Positions 1 through 7,629 of a DNA stretch of 64,000 nucleotides are shown one piece after another. The position numbers were made by a program, and so were the translations under genes. The stretch lies in assembly GCF_000518685.1 (NCBI RefSeq), contig NZ_JAEB01000013.1, positions 1 to 64,000 on the forward strand, written 5' to 3'. Origin of the DNA: Eubacterium xylanophilum ATCC 35991. Lineage in GTDB: Bacteria > Bacillota > Clostridia > Lachnospirales > Lachnospiraceae. Numbering within the stretch: position 1 is the stretch's first letter; each line of letters starts with the position of its first letter. Under the pieces are notes generated by a model. The model made no database searches and had not been told where the DNA came from. It was given only the letters and a program-made list of their open reading frames with translations.

Positions 1-144
1 TCCCTTTCTTTTGCATAACATACTAAGTATGTTTCCTACATCAGCTCGTATTTTTCCATAGATTACTTTTCTACGAAACTTTGGGGCAAATACAATATGG
101 TATTTACATTCCCACTTTGTATGTGCTAAACTATTCATATCCAT
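1..144 (-). CDS. tnpA: IS200/IS605-type transposase TnpA, N-terminal 48 residues (runs off the window)
   Basis: Single-strand (Y1, HUH) transposase of the IS200 kind, which moves the element as single-stranded DNA. The minus strand from 144 reads MDMNSLAHTKWECKYHIVF and then APKFRRKVIYG, the typical start of IS200-type TnpA (KY-H-VF-PK-RR). The HUH and tyrosine motifs would lie beyond the window. The start has a TAGGAGGG ribosome site 8-9 nt upstream (around 153-160). That site lies in one arm of a 12-bp inverted repeat (see the mobile element entry). Not in the supplied ORF set because it is cut by the window edge. Confidence 0.85.
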   Translation of the reverse strand, partial: MDMNSLAHTKWECKYHIVFAPKFRRKVIYGKIRADVGNILSMLCKRKG

Positions 145-265
145 TATTGGATCCCTCCTATGTTATTGATAGTATGGTTGGCGAACCATTTCTATTATAA
201 CATAGGAGTTTTTTCTTGAAGCTGAAGCTTATGCGGGTCACACCGGCATAGCCGGTGGTTTATTT
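1..265 (-). mobile_element. End of an IS200-type insertion sequence
   Basis: Upstream of tnpA lies a subterminal hairpin, CACCGGC (241-247) / GCCGGTG (251-257) with loop ATA, as expected for the end recognised by a Y1 transposase. A -10-like TATAAT reads on the minus strand at 194-199. The arms 155-166 and 197-208 (CTCCTATGTTAT / ATAACATAGGAG) are perfect inverted repeats and would hide the tnpA ribosome site in a read-through transcript. The element sits just beyond the xylanase terminator, so it does not break a gene here. The outer boundary near 258-270 is estimated from the hairpin and is not proven. Confidence 0.75.
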
Positions 266-282
266 TTATTGCTATACAACCC

Positions 283-313
283 AAAAAGTCGACGCCCAAC
301 TCGGACGCCGACT
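283..313 (-). terminator. Rho-independent terminator of the modular xylanase gene
   Basis: On the minus strand AGTCGGCGTCC (303-313) pairs with GGGCGTCGACT (287-297), with G-U pairs, around a 5-nt loop. A run of five T (283-287) follows. It lies 26 nt past the xylanase stop codon. Confidence 0.8.
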
Positions 314-338
314 ATTTTTCTCTGAAATTATAATTTCA

Positions 339-2444
339 TTACTTCACAGCATTGATCATCTCGAAGAATGACTGCTTTGGAACACTGTAGTATTTGAAGA
401 ACAGTGGATTATTGGCACTTCTCCAAGATACTGAATCATACAATCCCCAGCAAGTTATACCGGTGATTCCCTTGGTAGTATTCTTGTCTCGGGTGTTCTG
501 AATATTTATAAGCCCCTTCATCATCTCAGCCACATATGCAGCCTGATCAGCATCCTTGAAGCCACCTGATTTCTTGGCATAATTGATTGTAACATCAAGC
601 TCTGTAATCTGAACTTCAAGTCCTGTGGCAACGAACGCCTCAACCGCATCGAGGAATTTTTTCACTGTAGGTCTGTCTACGTCAACATGTGACTGCATTC
701 CCAAACCTCCACAGATCTTAGCCTCTTCTCCATCATTAATGTAGTTGGCCAAAGCAATGTACTCATTTACTTCATCATATGTATTATAATCGTTGATGCA
801 AAGTGTAATCTTGTTCTCCACACCATACTTCTTCAACACATTGTATGCAATTTCAAAACCTGTCTTGATGTAAACCGGCTTATCTCTGAGGTTTCCGTAA
901 ACATCTTTCCAACTAATCTGGTCCGGATCATCATCAGAATGAAGGTACTCATTGGATACATCCCATGTATATACCAAATCTCCAGGTTGGCATCCCAGAG
1001 CCTTTTCCTTCTCCATAATGTGTGTCATGACATTTACTATGTAAAACTCAAGTCTCTTGTTCATTAGATCTGGAGTGGTTGGCTTTTGATTGCCATAATT
1101 CTCTCCAAAGAACCAAGATGGTGTCTGCTGATGCCACATCATCGTATGACCACGCATCTGCAAGTTATTGTCCTTCAAAACCTGCAACGCCTCGTCAATT
1201 GTTCCGAAATTGATTACAGGAACATTTTTCTCTTCGTATCCATCAGGAATAATATATCCCTGATTCTTGGCCTCTTCCACGCTAATTCGCTGGTTGGCCA
1301 ATACCGAACTTGGTTTGAGTTCATTCTCAAGTGTGATACTATTGAACTGACTCTTTACAAAATTAAGCGAGTTTGGCTCACGAAGTTGTCTTCTTCCCCC
1401 AAAGCTGACACAAGTTCCGAAGTGCGGGAACAAATCCTTGTATGTCTCTGCCAAACTTGGCAACTTCTCATCATCTGTTACAGGTCCAACCATCTCTACG
1501 CTCAAATCATCGATTGCAAAGTCATCCTCTACATTCTCAGGTGTCGCAAACTCAATTCCAATCGTATTAACCGCCTTTGGAATTCTCACTTCACCCTCAA
1601 GCTTTGTCCACAGACCTGCCTCTGCCTCAACATCAAACTTTTCAACGAGATCAACTGTACCGCTGTTGTCCAAGCGAACCTTCATGGTTACATACTCATC
1701 CATGCTTCCCAAAAGCTGTATATATGCTGTGAACTTGTATGTTCCACCTTTTTGAATTCCCTCAGTCAAATCAACAACCAGTGTGCTTCCGCCTCCCCAC
1801 CATGACTGCTTCCTCTCAGTTAGGGCAATGGCATTTCCTGATCGTCCGGGAACTGACTCGACAGCTGCACTTCCAGTATTAGAAACTGCAATATCGCTTT
1901 CCTTGTCAAATGTTGCAACTCCATTCTCAAATCCCGCACCCTCATAAACAGAAGGAACAAATGGCGTTGGAGTTGGTGTAGGCTCTACCGTCGGAGTCGC
2001 CGTTGGAGCTTCACTCGGTGTTGACACAGGCGAAGTTTCTACCGGACTTGTTGCTGCGTTCGGCGCTTGCGTTGTCTGGCTCGCTTCAGTCGAAGCCGGA
2101 GCTTTTGCCGCTGTTACTTTGATCTTACATGTAAGTTTTTTCTTAGTTTTACCAGATTTTACCGTACATGTAATCTTGGCACTTCCCGCTTTCTTAGCTG
2201 TGACTTTGGCTTTGAATTTCCCCTTTTTAGCTATCTTTACAACCTTCTTAGAAGATGTCTTCCAGCTTACCTTTGCACTTTTCTTTGCATTCTTAACCTT
2301 TAGTGTGACACTTTTCTTAACTTTCAAAGTCACGCTTTTCTTGGAAAGTTTTACCTTTTTGGCCGCATCCACTGTCGTCGTAGTACCGATTGTACTGAGA
2401 ACCACAGCTCCGGCAACCATCATTCCAATTACATTTTTTTTCAT
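339..2444 (-). CDS. Secreted modular endo-1,4-beta-xylanase (GH10) with BIG2-like and carbohydrate-binding modules
   Basis: Cleaves internal beta-1,4 bonds of xylan outside the cell. Domain order: signal peptide (about 1-28), a lysine-rich BIG2-like domain (about 30-110), a Pro/Thr/Ser linker (about 115-168), a beta-sandwich carbohydrate-binding module (about 170-322, CBM22/CBM4-like) and a GH10 barrel (about 335-700). The acid/base Glu is in WDVSNE near residue 499 and the nucleophile Glu in ITELD near residue 615. The serine in WDVSNE replaces the usual Val/Ala and is tolerable. The ATG at 2444 has GGAGG 9 nt upstream. The ORF can be opened at a TTG two codons earlier, but that leaves only 3 nt of spacing. 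Stand-alone gene with its own terminator. The lysine-rich domain probably holds the enzyme at the wall, which is inference. Confidence 0.93.
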   Translation of the reverse strand: MKKNVIGMMVAGAVVLSTIGTTTTVDAAKKVKLSKKSVTLKVKKSVTLKVKNAKKSAKVSWKTSSKKVVKIAKKGKFKAKVTAKKAGSAKITCTVKSGKTKKKLTCKIKVTAAKAPASTEASQTTQAPNAATSPVETSPVSTPSEAPTATPTVEPTPTPTPFVPSVYEGAGFENGVATFDKESDIAVSNTGSAAVESVPGRSGNAIALTERKQSWWGGGSTLVVDLTEGIQKGGTYKFTAYIQLLGSMDEYVTMKVRLDNSGTVDLVEKFDVEAEAGLWTKLEGEVRIPKAVNTIGIEFATPENVEDDFAIDDLSVEMVGPVTDDEKLPSLAETYKDLFPHFGTCVSFGGRRQLREPNSLNFVKSQFNSITLENELKPSSVLANQRISVEEAKNQGYIIPDGYEEKNVPVINFGTIDEALQVLKDNNLQMRGHTMMWHQQTPSWFFGENYGNQKPTTPDLMNKRLEFYIVNVMTHIMEKEKALGCQPGDLVYTWDVSNEYLHSDDDPDQISWKDVYGNLRDKPVYIKTGFEIAYNVLKKYGVENKITLCINDYNTYDEVNEYIALANYINDGEEAKICGGLGMQSHVDVDRPTVKKFLDAVEAFVATGLEVQITELDVTINYAKKSGGFKDADQAAYVAEMMKGLINIQNTRDKNTTKGITGITCWGLYDSVSWRSANNPLFFKYYSVPKQSFFEMINAVK

Positions 2445-2565
2445 GATCAAAAACCTCCAATATAAATTGAATATCTTCAGGGCTTTATCATACTACTACA
2501 TCCTAATTTTACTATATTTCCCGCTAATCTTATATGATATATGTAGATTAAATTTTGATTTATCT

Positions 2566-2602
2566 AGAAAAAGGCTGCCACATCCATCGATGTAACAGCC
2601 TT
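2566..2602 (-). terminator. Terminator of hpf
   Basis: A 14-bp stem on the minus strand (AAGGCTGTTACATC with GATGTGGCAGCCTT, two G-U pairs) has a GATG loop and is followed by TTTTT. It lies about 55 nt past the hpf stop. Confidence 0.85.
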
Positions 2603-2657
2603 ACATATTCAATATTTAATTAAATCATCAAATACCAAACACATTAGTATAAGCCAC

Positions 2658-3185
2658 TTAGAACTCAGGTTCAATCAAACCATATGTATTGTTCTGTCTC
2701 TTATATACCACGTTCACCTCATCGGTATCTGCATTCCTAAATACGAAGAAATCGTGTCCCAAAAGTTCCATCTGTACGCATGCTTCTTCAGCATCCATAG
2801 GCTTGATAGCGAACTTCTTAGAACGTATGATGGAAATCTGCTCCTCATCATAATCATCCTCTTCGATAAATGCACGGCTAAGCTGTGCTGCATTCTGCGC
2901 CTTATCGATAAGCTTGTTCTTGTACTTGCGTAACTGTCTCTCGATAACCTCCTCTACAAGATCAATAGATACATACATGTCTGAGCTAACTTCCTCTGCT
3001 CTTATAATGCTTCCCTTCATAGGGATTGTAACCTCAATCTTCTGGCGATTCTTCTCAGTACTAAGAGTTACATGTACTTCTGTACTTTCTGTAAAATACC
3101 TCTCCAGTTTGCTTATCTTCTCCTCAACTGCTGAACGCAAACCCTCTGTAATGTCTAAGTTTTTGCCGCTTATTACTAAATTCAT
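2658..3185 (-). CDS. hpf: Ribosome hibernation promoting factor, long form
   Basis: Binds the 30S decoding region in starved cells and, through its C-terminal domain, pairs 70S ribosomes into inactive 100S dimers. The N-terminal part (1-100) has the HPF/RaiA fold signature (SGKNLDITEGLRSAVEEKI, then YFTESTEVHVTLS). The C-terminal 55 residues (VVRSKKF-like start, FFVFRNADTDEVNVVYKR) are the dimerisation domain of the long form. The length of 175 aa is usual. The start has AAAGGAG about 9 nt upstream. It stands alone between an AT-rich 440-bp upstream region and its own terminator. Hpf genes are commonly induced in stationary phase; the clustered TTGACA-like hexamers upstream may matter for this. 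Confidence 0.95.
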   Translation of the reverse strand: MNLVISGKNLDITEGLRSAVEEKISKLERYFTESTEVHVTLSTEKNRQKIEVTIPMKGSIIRAEEVSSDMYVSIDLVEEVIERQLRKYKNKLIDKAQNAAQLSRAFIEEDDYDEEQISIIRSKKFAIKPMDAEEACVQMELLGHDFFVFRNADTDEVNVVYKRQNNTYGLIEPEF

Positions 3186-3626
3186 GATGATCAGCTCCTT
3201 TGCCCATAATATTCAAGATGAATGTCTGTCATCCTGTATCTATATTATATAACAAATCCCATTAATCATCAAGCTTTTATTCGAAAAAATCCACGTATGT
3301 TGTTCGCAAAACACGGCTTGACTTTTATCAAAAATCTTTTAAAAACCTTCACTTTCTACTCTTGTAGATTTTTGCTTTCTTCAGCAGTAGAATTACCCCT
3401 AAGTTGTCAAGTTGTCATACAACTCACCCAATTGTCAATCAGTCCTTTTCTTTGCTACATTAGTCTAATTATTTTGTCAATACTGTCAATAACTCTGTTT
3501 ATAACTCATTATAAATAAAAAATAAGGCCTTTTTCTGTCAATAACTTTTGACAAAAATCATTCTACTATTGTCTGCAAACCTTTGTTCTGTTTTGAATTG
3601 TCACACATATTCGGGGTAATTTTCAA
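3186..3626. other. AT-rich intergenic region with a cluster of TTGACA/TTGTCA hexamers
   Basis: No gene is supported here. Read on the minus strand (towards hpf), TTGACA or TGACAA-type hexamers recur at 3404-3410, 3412-3417, 3432-3438, 3474-3480, 3484-3489, 3537-3542 and 3598-3603, with a plus-strand TTGACA at 3548-3553. Several could be -35 boxes of hpf promoters or repeated operator half-sites. The short ORFs that cross the region have no ribosome sites. Confidence 0.5.
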
Positions 3627-4493
3627 TCAAAACTCACATCTTCCAGATGCTCCACAAGGCAACACAAGACCATTTCGCGAAACCGGAAGTCCAATCTCAT
3701 CCGAACAGATTTTTCCACCGAATTTTGTCTTCTCACCCAAAACAGTTTCAAGCATATATGTTAATACGGCTGGTTGCAATCCTGTGGTATATGAATTTAC
3801 CAAAAAGAATAGTGGATCTTTGCTCAAAACCTTACTACATAACTGGATAAACGGATAGATTCTCTCTTCAATCTTCCAAATCTCTCCTTTCGGTCCTCTT
3901 CCATATGAAGGCGGATCCATGATAATTCCATCATAGTGATTTCCGCGTCTTATCTCGCGCTCGACAAACTTTACACAATCATCTACGAGATATCTTATCG
4001 GCGCATCTCCGAGTCCCGAGGCCTGAGCATTTTCCTTGGCCCACGTAACCATTCCCTTGGCCGCATCCACATGAGTTACCTTAGCCCCAGCTTTCGCACA
4101 GGCAACTGTCGCCCCTCCTGTATAGGCAAAAAGATTTAAAACCTTTATCTCTCGATTACTATTCTTGATAAGATTCATAGCCCAATCCCAGTTTACTGCT
4201 TGTTCCGGGAAAAGTCCGGTATGCTTAAAATTAAAAGGTTTTAGATTGAACCTTAGATCCTTATATCCAATAGTCCACTGCTCCGGCAAGTCAAAAAACT
4301 CCCATTGTCCACCACCTTTATTACTTCTATGATAGTGGGCATTCTTCTTCTTCCACTCTCTCGCATCATGAGGAGTGTCCCAGATTACTTGAGGATCTGG
4401 ACGAACTAATATATAATCCCCCCATCTCTCCAACTTTTCATTTGAAGACGTATCAATGACTTCATAATCTTTCCACTGATCTGCTATCCACAT
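3627..4493 (-). CDS. Class I SAM-dependent methyltransferase (RlmI/RlmK-like, probable 23S rRNA methyltransferase)
   Basis: The protein has a SAM-binding Rossmann core with VLNLFAYTGGATVACAKAGA (motif I), VDAAKGMVTWAKENA (motif II) and the catalytic DPPSYGRGPKGEIW loop, the pattern of the PF10672 family that includes RlmI-type rRNA cytosine methyltransferases. The ATG at 4493 has GAGGT 7 nt upstream. The longer reading frame starts at a TTG (4556) inside the tRNA terminator and has no ribosome site, so it was rejected. At 288 aa it lacks the N-terminal PUA domain of full RlmI, so the exact substrate is open. It stands directly downstream of tRNA-Arg and upstream of hpf on the same strand. Confidence 0.82.
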   Translation of the reverse strand: MWIADQWKDYEVIDTSSNEKLERWGDYILVRPDPQVIWDTPHDAREWKKKNAHYHRSNKGGGQWEFFDLPEQWTIGYKDLRFNLKPFNFKHTGLFPEQAVNWDWAMNLIKNSNREIKVLNLFAYTGGATVACAKAGAKVTHVDAAKGMVTWAKENAQASGLGDAPIRYLVDDCVKFVEREIRRGNHYDGIIMDPPSYGRGPKGEIWKIEERIYPFIQLCSKVLSKDPLFFLVNSYTTGLQPAVLTYMLETVLGEKTKFGGKICSDEIGLPVSRNGLVLPCGASGRCEF

Positions 4494-4554
4494 GTCAATT
4501 ACCTCGTTTCTTATTAAAATGCCACAAAAGGCAAGGATTTTAGGCAGCAATATC

Positions 4555-4588
4555 AAAAAAAAGAAGCCTTACAAAATGTAAGACTTCT
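4555..4588 (-). terminator. Terminator downstream of tRNA-Arg
   Basis: Minus-strand hairpin GAAG-CTTAC / GTAAG-CTTC followed by seven or eight T (4555-4562), starting 4 nt after the tRNA. Confidence 0.85.
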
Positions 4589-4591
4589 CTA

Positions 4592-4665
4592 CGTGGGTTA
4601 GAGGATTCGAACCCCCGACCTTTTGGTCCGTAGCCAAACGCTCTATCCAGCTGAGCTAAACCCAC
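4592..4665 (-). tRNA. tRNA-Arg (anticodon ACG)
   Basis: Cloverleaf on the minus strand: acceptor GTGGGTT/AACCCAC, D-arm GCTC-AGCTGGATA-GAGC, anticodon stem TTTGG/CCAAA with loop CTACGGA (anticodon ACG), and T-loop TTCGAAT. The discriminator is G and CCA is not encoded. It has its own consensus promoter and terminator, so it is a single-gene transcription unit. The A of the anticodon is normally deaminated to inosine to read CGN codons. Confidence 0.97.
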
Positions 4666-4689
4666 ATTTGCATTTCACACGCAAAATAT

Positions 4690-4718
4690 ATGATACCATA
4701 GTAGGTTATATCTGTCAA
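4690..4718 (-). promoter_or_regulatory. Promoter of tRNA-Arg
   Basis: TTGACA (4713-4718), a 17-bp spacer and TATCAT (4690-4695) on the minus strand. The tRNA begins 25 nt after the -10 box. Confidence 0.88.
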
Positions 4719-4801
4719 GGGGTTTTTTGATTTTTTTACGGAGGAAGCTTCTATAAAGCTGCCGTCACTATGGCAGGGCTGCATTGGGGGGAGTTGTAAC
4801 C

Positions 4802-5923
4802 CTACTCATACTTCGTAACATCCTTAGAAACAACTACATAGTCCTCTGACAAATCACCAGTTTTAAACTTTTTCTCACATTCCTCATAAGACGGCTTGAC
4901 AGAATAGTCTTTCGCCAGCAGTATAAATTGTGGTTTTTTAGCATGATCTAGAGGATCTTTGGGGTCCACATGAGTCACTGTTGTCATAACTCCAAATTTC
5001 TTATCCTCACATTCCCACATTCCATCTGTTCCCATCTTGAATTCTTTACACCAGATACTCTTCTTTCCTGTTTTCATAACCTTTAAAGAATCATCATTCA
5101 TAGGTTTATTAGATGGGTTCTCGAGCGTATAGTGCGCTTTTTTCTCAAAAACATTGAATTTGTTTTCGGAAATCTTAACATATACGCGTTTATTTTTACA
5201 ATCTACTATTGCAACATCCTTTAGTACATCAACTTTATCACCATGGAAATAATATCCATTCAACATCACAGTCGCATTATCCTTATCCACCTCGCAAACA
5301 TCAGATGACAATCTGCCATAGAAGTCAAGCAATTCTTCTGTTGAATATAAATCTATCCACATTAAAGCATCCATTTCTAATCCCAAGAACGGATACATAC
5401 CAACCCAATTCAGTTCATAATCCATTGGTGTAACAACTTTTACAAAGCCATCTTTGTATTCGTATTCCGAATAAAGCGACCTACATGTGTATCCACCACT
5501 GGCAACCTTTTCTATACAAAAACAATTATCTTCAACACAAAATACTATGCCGTCATTTCTTCGCTTATTGCCTTTCACTACACGTCTATATTCTCCGACA
5601 TATCCTTTAATATTACTTTCAGCAATTTCTTTTAAAGAAAGTTTTGTCGAAAAATCGACTCCCTGATCACTTCTTCGTGGAGCGAAATACGAAGGTTTCC
5701 CATCCATATCCACAGAACATACTTTAATTTTCTTTTGATGTTTTATATCATAGATTTCAACAGAATCCTTGTACTCTTTGTTTTCAAGACTTTCTGTCTC
5801 TATCGCACTTTTTTCATTTACATAAGTTGTATCCGAGCTTTTTTCTGAAGTAAAATTATTTATACAGAACAAAGCTGCGACAACTGCTACTATTGATAAT
5901 GGAATTAATACTAATTTACTCAT
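4802..5923 (-). CDS. Membrane-anchored extracellular protein, remote homologue of the A proteins at 33.6-37.7 kb
   Basis: I do not recognise the family by name. The protein has one N-terminal hydrophobic segment (about 4-24) with no clear signal-cleavage or lipobox site, then about 345 extracellular residues. By eye it aligns with the three A proteins further along: EIAESNIKGYVGEYRR matches their EIVQANKDYYVGTM segment, GIVFCVEDNCFCIEK matches LFFKDNNYYILEY, and LLDFYGRLSSDVCEVDKDN plus AIVDCKNKRVYVKISE match EFYKRIDKKYCSIDEEN plus ATIDYKNHRVITKESRG. It carries about 100 extra C-terminal residues. Unlike the A1 and A2 genes it has no B protein upstream. The start has TAGGAG upstream. Function unknown. 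Confidence 0.8.
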   Translation of the reverse strand: MSKLVLIPLSIVAVVAALFCINNFTSEKSSDTTYVNEKSAIETESLENKEYKDSVEIYDIKHQKKIKVCSVDMDGKPSYFAPRRSDQGVDFSTKLSLKEIAESNIKGYVGEYRRVVKGNKRRNDGIVFCVEDNCFCIEKVASGGYTCRSLYSEYEYKDGFVKVVTPMDYELNWVGMYPFLGLEMDALMWIDLYSTEELLDFYGRLSSDVCEVDKDNATVMLNGYYFHGDKVDVLKDVAIVDCKNKRVYVKISENKFNVFEKKAHYTLENPSNKPMNDDSLKVMKTGKKSIWCKEFKMGTDGMWECEDKKFGVMTTVTHVDPKDPLDHAKKPQFILLAKDYSVKPSYEECEKKFKTGDLSEDYVVVSKDVTKYE

Positions 5924-5953
5924 CTTCTAGTCTCCTAAATTTTTATCATCTAC

Positions 5954-6007
5954 CAAAATGACCTTCAAGAATCAGTTCTTCAACTCTTGCTCTTGAAGGC
6001 CATTTTG
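5954..6007 (-). terminator. Long hairpin after the TPR-protein gene
   Basis: CAAAATGACCTTCAAGA (5954-5970) pairs with TCTTGAAGGCCATTTTG (5991-6007), with one G-U pair and a 20-nt loop. The A/T-rich foot supplies a short T run on either strand. It separates this gene from the next one on the same strand and probably ends the valS operon. Confidence 0.7.
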
Positions 6008-6037
6008 TACACAAAACTATTAAATTATGTTATTTGT

Positions 6038-7432
6038 CTATTGGTACCCCATTTCACCCAAACGCTCTTTGGAATTATTGAACTGACTTGTATTTGGTCC
6101 CACTTTAATTACCTTATCATAATACTCCTTGGCTTTCTTATAATTGTTCTTCATCTGGTATACACGTCCCATGAAATACAAAGCATCCAGATTATTTTTA
6201 TCAATTAAAAGTGCCTGTTGAAGACAAATCTTAGCTCCATCATAATTACTTGAATTAAACTTGGAGCGTCCCTCGGAGACCAAAGTGCTTACATCATCCG
6301 AAGTCAGTTTCTTGGAAACTTTTTGATAAAGTTCTCTCTCTGCACCGGCAGAGTAATCAGAAGCTTTATACTGGCTAACTGCACCGGCAGCAAGTAAGAG
6401 CTCGCCGTCCTCATAGTACTTCATAGCCTGTAAAAGGGCCTCGTCTCGCTTGACGATCTCATAATTCTTAAGCTCTCCCTTGTCTATCTCAGCCTGAAGC
6501 TTCTCGACTTTTTTATTGAGTTCAGAAACTTCTTTTTCATAGGATGAAGCTTTAGCCTCCATAACAGACAGTTGTTGGTTACTCTCATAGAGAGACTCAG
6601 AATTCTGTGTTAGTTTATTTCCTGACAGAGTCGGCCTAATCAATACAAATGCAACAATAAGTCCGGCTATTATTCCTCCAACAATATAAAATACCGGTGT
6701 CAGTCGCTTGTTCTGATCAACATCATTTTCGATAATTTGGCCTGACTCTCTGGCCTCCTGTCTAGCTCTTTGTTGAAAGCTCTTGATTGTACTCTCTTGT
6801 ATTTTATTATTGTCGCTAAATCTTGCGCCTATTTCCTGCATATATCTCAGAGTTGTTGTATTATTGAAGTCCACCTTATGAATCTTCTTCAAAACCTTGA
6901 CAGCTCTAACAAAATCATGATTAATCATATGCGCAAGTGCAAGCAATTGTGCACCACGAACAAACTTAGGATTGAGACTTACAACCTTTTTAAGTTGGAT
7001 TATTGCCAAATCAGTATTTCCCTCTTTCATCGCTTTGAGGGCTGAATTGTACTTTTTAATAGCCAACTTATAGTTGTTGAAAGCGGTTTTATTGTCTTGC
7101 GCTTCATCTATATAGTACCTAGCTCGATTGTTGTTTGGTTCAAAGTGGCAACTAATAATCCACTCTGCCAAAGCGGCAACAATCTCACCAAGTTCATAAT
7201 ATACTAATCCAAGCAGATTTCGCGCCTTGGTATTGGTCTTGTTGTATTCTAGACTCTTGCGCAACACAATAGCAGCTCCGGACAAGTCTCTCACCTGAGC
7301 TTTTTCCAAACCCATATTATAATAGGCATTCGATATTCTATTGATGTGTTGGATTATCTCTAAATCCTGACCGCAGAACCGACAAACTTTGACATTATTT
7401 GTCAGTTCTGCATCGCATCTTGGACATCTCAT
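6038..7432 (-). CDS. Zinc-ribbon, TPR-repeat single-pass membrane protein
   Basis: Residues 1-25 hold a zinc ribbon (CPRC and CRFC). TPR-like repeats follow (about 30-210: ALEYNKTN, ALKAMKEGNTDLAIIQLKK and so on), then a transmembrane segment (about 245-265), a coiled coil (about 280-325) and more TPR repeats to the end (SSNYDGAKICLQQALLIDKN, NYKKAKEYYDKVIK). The topology suggests a cytoplasmic ribbon/TPR half and an extracellular coiled-coil/TPR half. I chose the ATG at 7432 (GGAGAAG 5-6 nt upstream). Upstream in-frame GTG and ATG codons have no ribosome site. It is the third gene after valS and the 46-aa ORF. TPR proteins act as scaffolds; the partner is unknown. Confidence 0.82.
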   Translation of the reverse strand: MRCPRCDAELTNNVKVCRFCGQDLEIIQHINRISNAYYNMGLEKAQVRDLSGAAIVLRKSLEYNKTNTKARNLLGLVYYELGEIVAALAEWIISCHFEPNNNRARYYIDEAQDNKTAFNNYKLAIKKYNSALKAMKEGNTDLAIIQLKKVVSLNPKFVRGAQLLALAHMINHDFVRAVKVLKKIHKVDFNNTTTLRYMQEIGARFSDNNKIQESTIKSFQQRARQEARESGQIIENDVDQNKRLTPVFYIVGGIIAGLIVAFVLIRPTLSGNKLTQNSESLYESNQQLSVMEAKASSYEKEVSELNKKVEKLQAEIDKGELKNYEIVKRDEALLQAMKYYEDGELLLAAGAVSQYKASDYSAGAERELYQKVSKKLTSDDVSTLVSEGRSKFNSSNYDGAKICLQQALLIDKNNLDALYFMGRVYQMKNNYKKAKEYYDKVIKVGPNTSQFNNSKERLGEMGYQ

Positions 7433-7474
7433 TATCTTCTCCATTCTGCAGAGGAGCACTCTGCACTTCTAGTA

Positions 7475-7615
7475 CTATTGACCGCGAGATTCAAATAAGA
7501 GTTCTCTCACAATATCCGTCATATCAGTGAGGCTGGTCTGGTTTACTACCTCTTCAACCTGCTCAACCTCATGGCTGAATTCGTACTTTTCAAGTTCCTT
7601 TTCGTAATCTATCAT
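7475..7615 (-). CDS. Small acidic 46-residue protein between valS and the TPR protein
   Basis: Too short for most gene finders. The ORF begins MIDYEKELEKYEF and ends FESRGQ. It is acidic and predicted to be mostly helical. GAGGTG stands about 7 nt before the ATG, and the start lies 14 nt after the valS stop. The TPR-protein start follows 43 nt after its own stop. Spacing, strand and ribosome site favour a real gene in the operon. No family recognised. Confidence 0.65.
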   Translation of the reverse strand: MIDYEKELEKYEFSHEVEQVEEVVNQTSLTDMTDIVRELLFESRGQ

Positions 7616-7629
7616 ATTCGACACCTCGA

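Noticed and set aside
1086-1805. Plus-strand ORF of 239 residues antisense to the modular xylanase
   Set aside because: Shadow of a real gene with clear GH10 motifs on the other strand; no ribosome site and no recognisable protein.
4494-4556. N-terminal extension of the methyltransferase from a TTG codon
   Set aside because: It starts inside the tRNA-Arg terminator and has no ribosome site, whereas the ATG at 4493 has GAGGT at the right distance.
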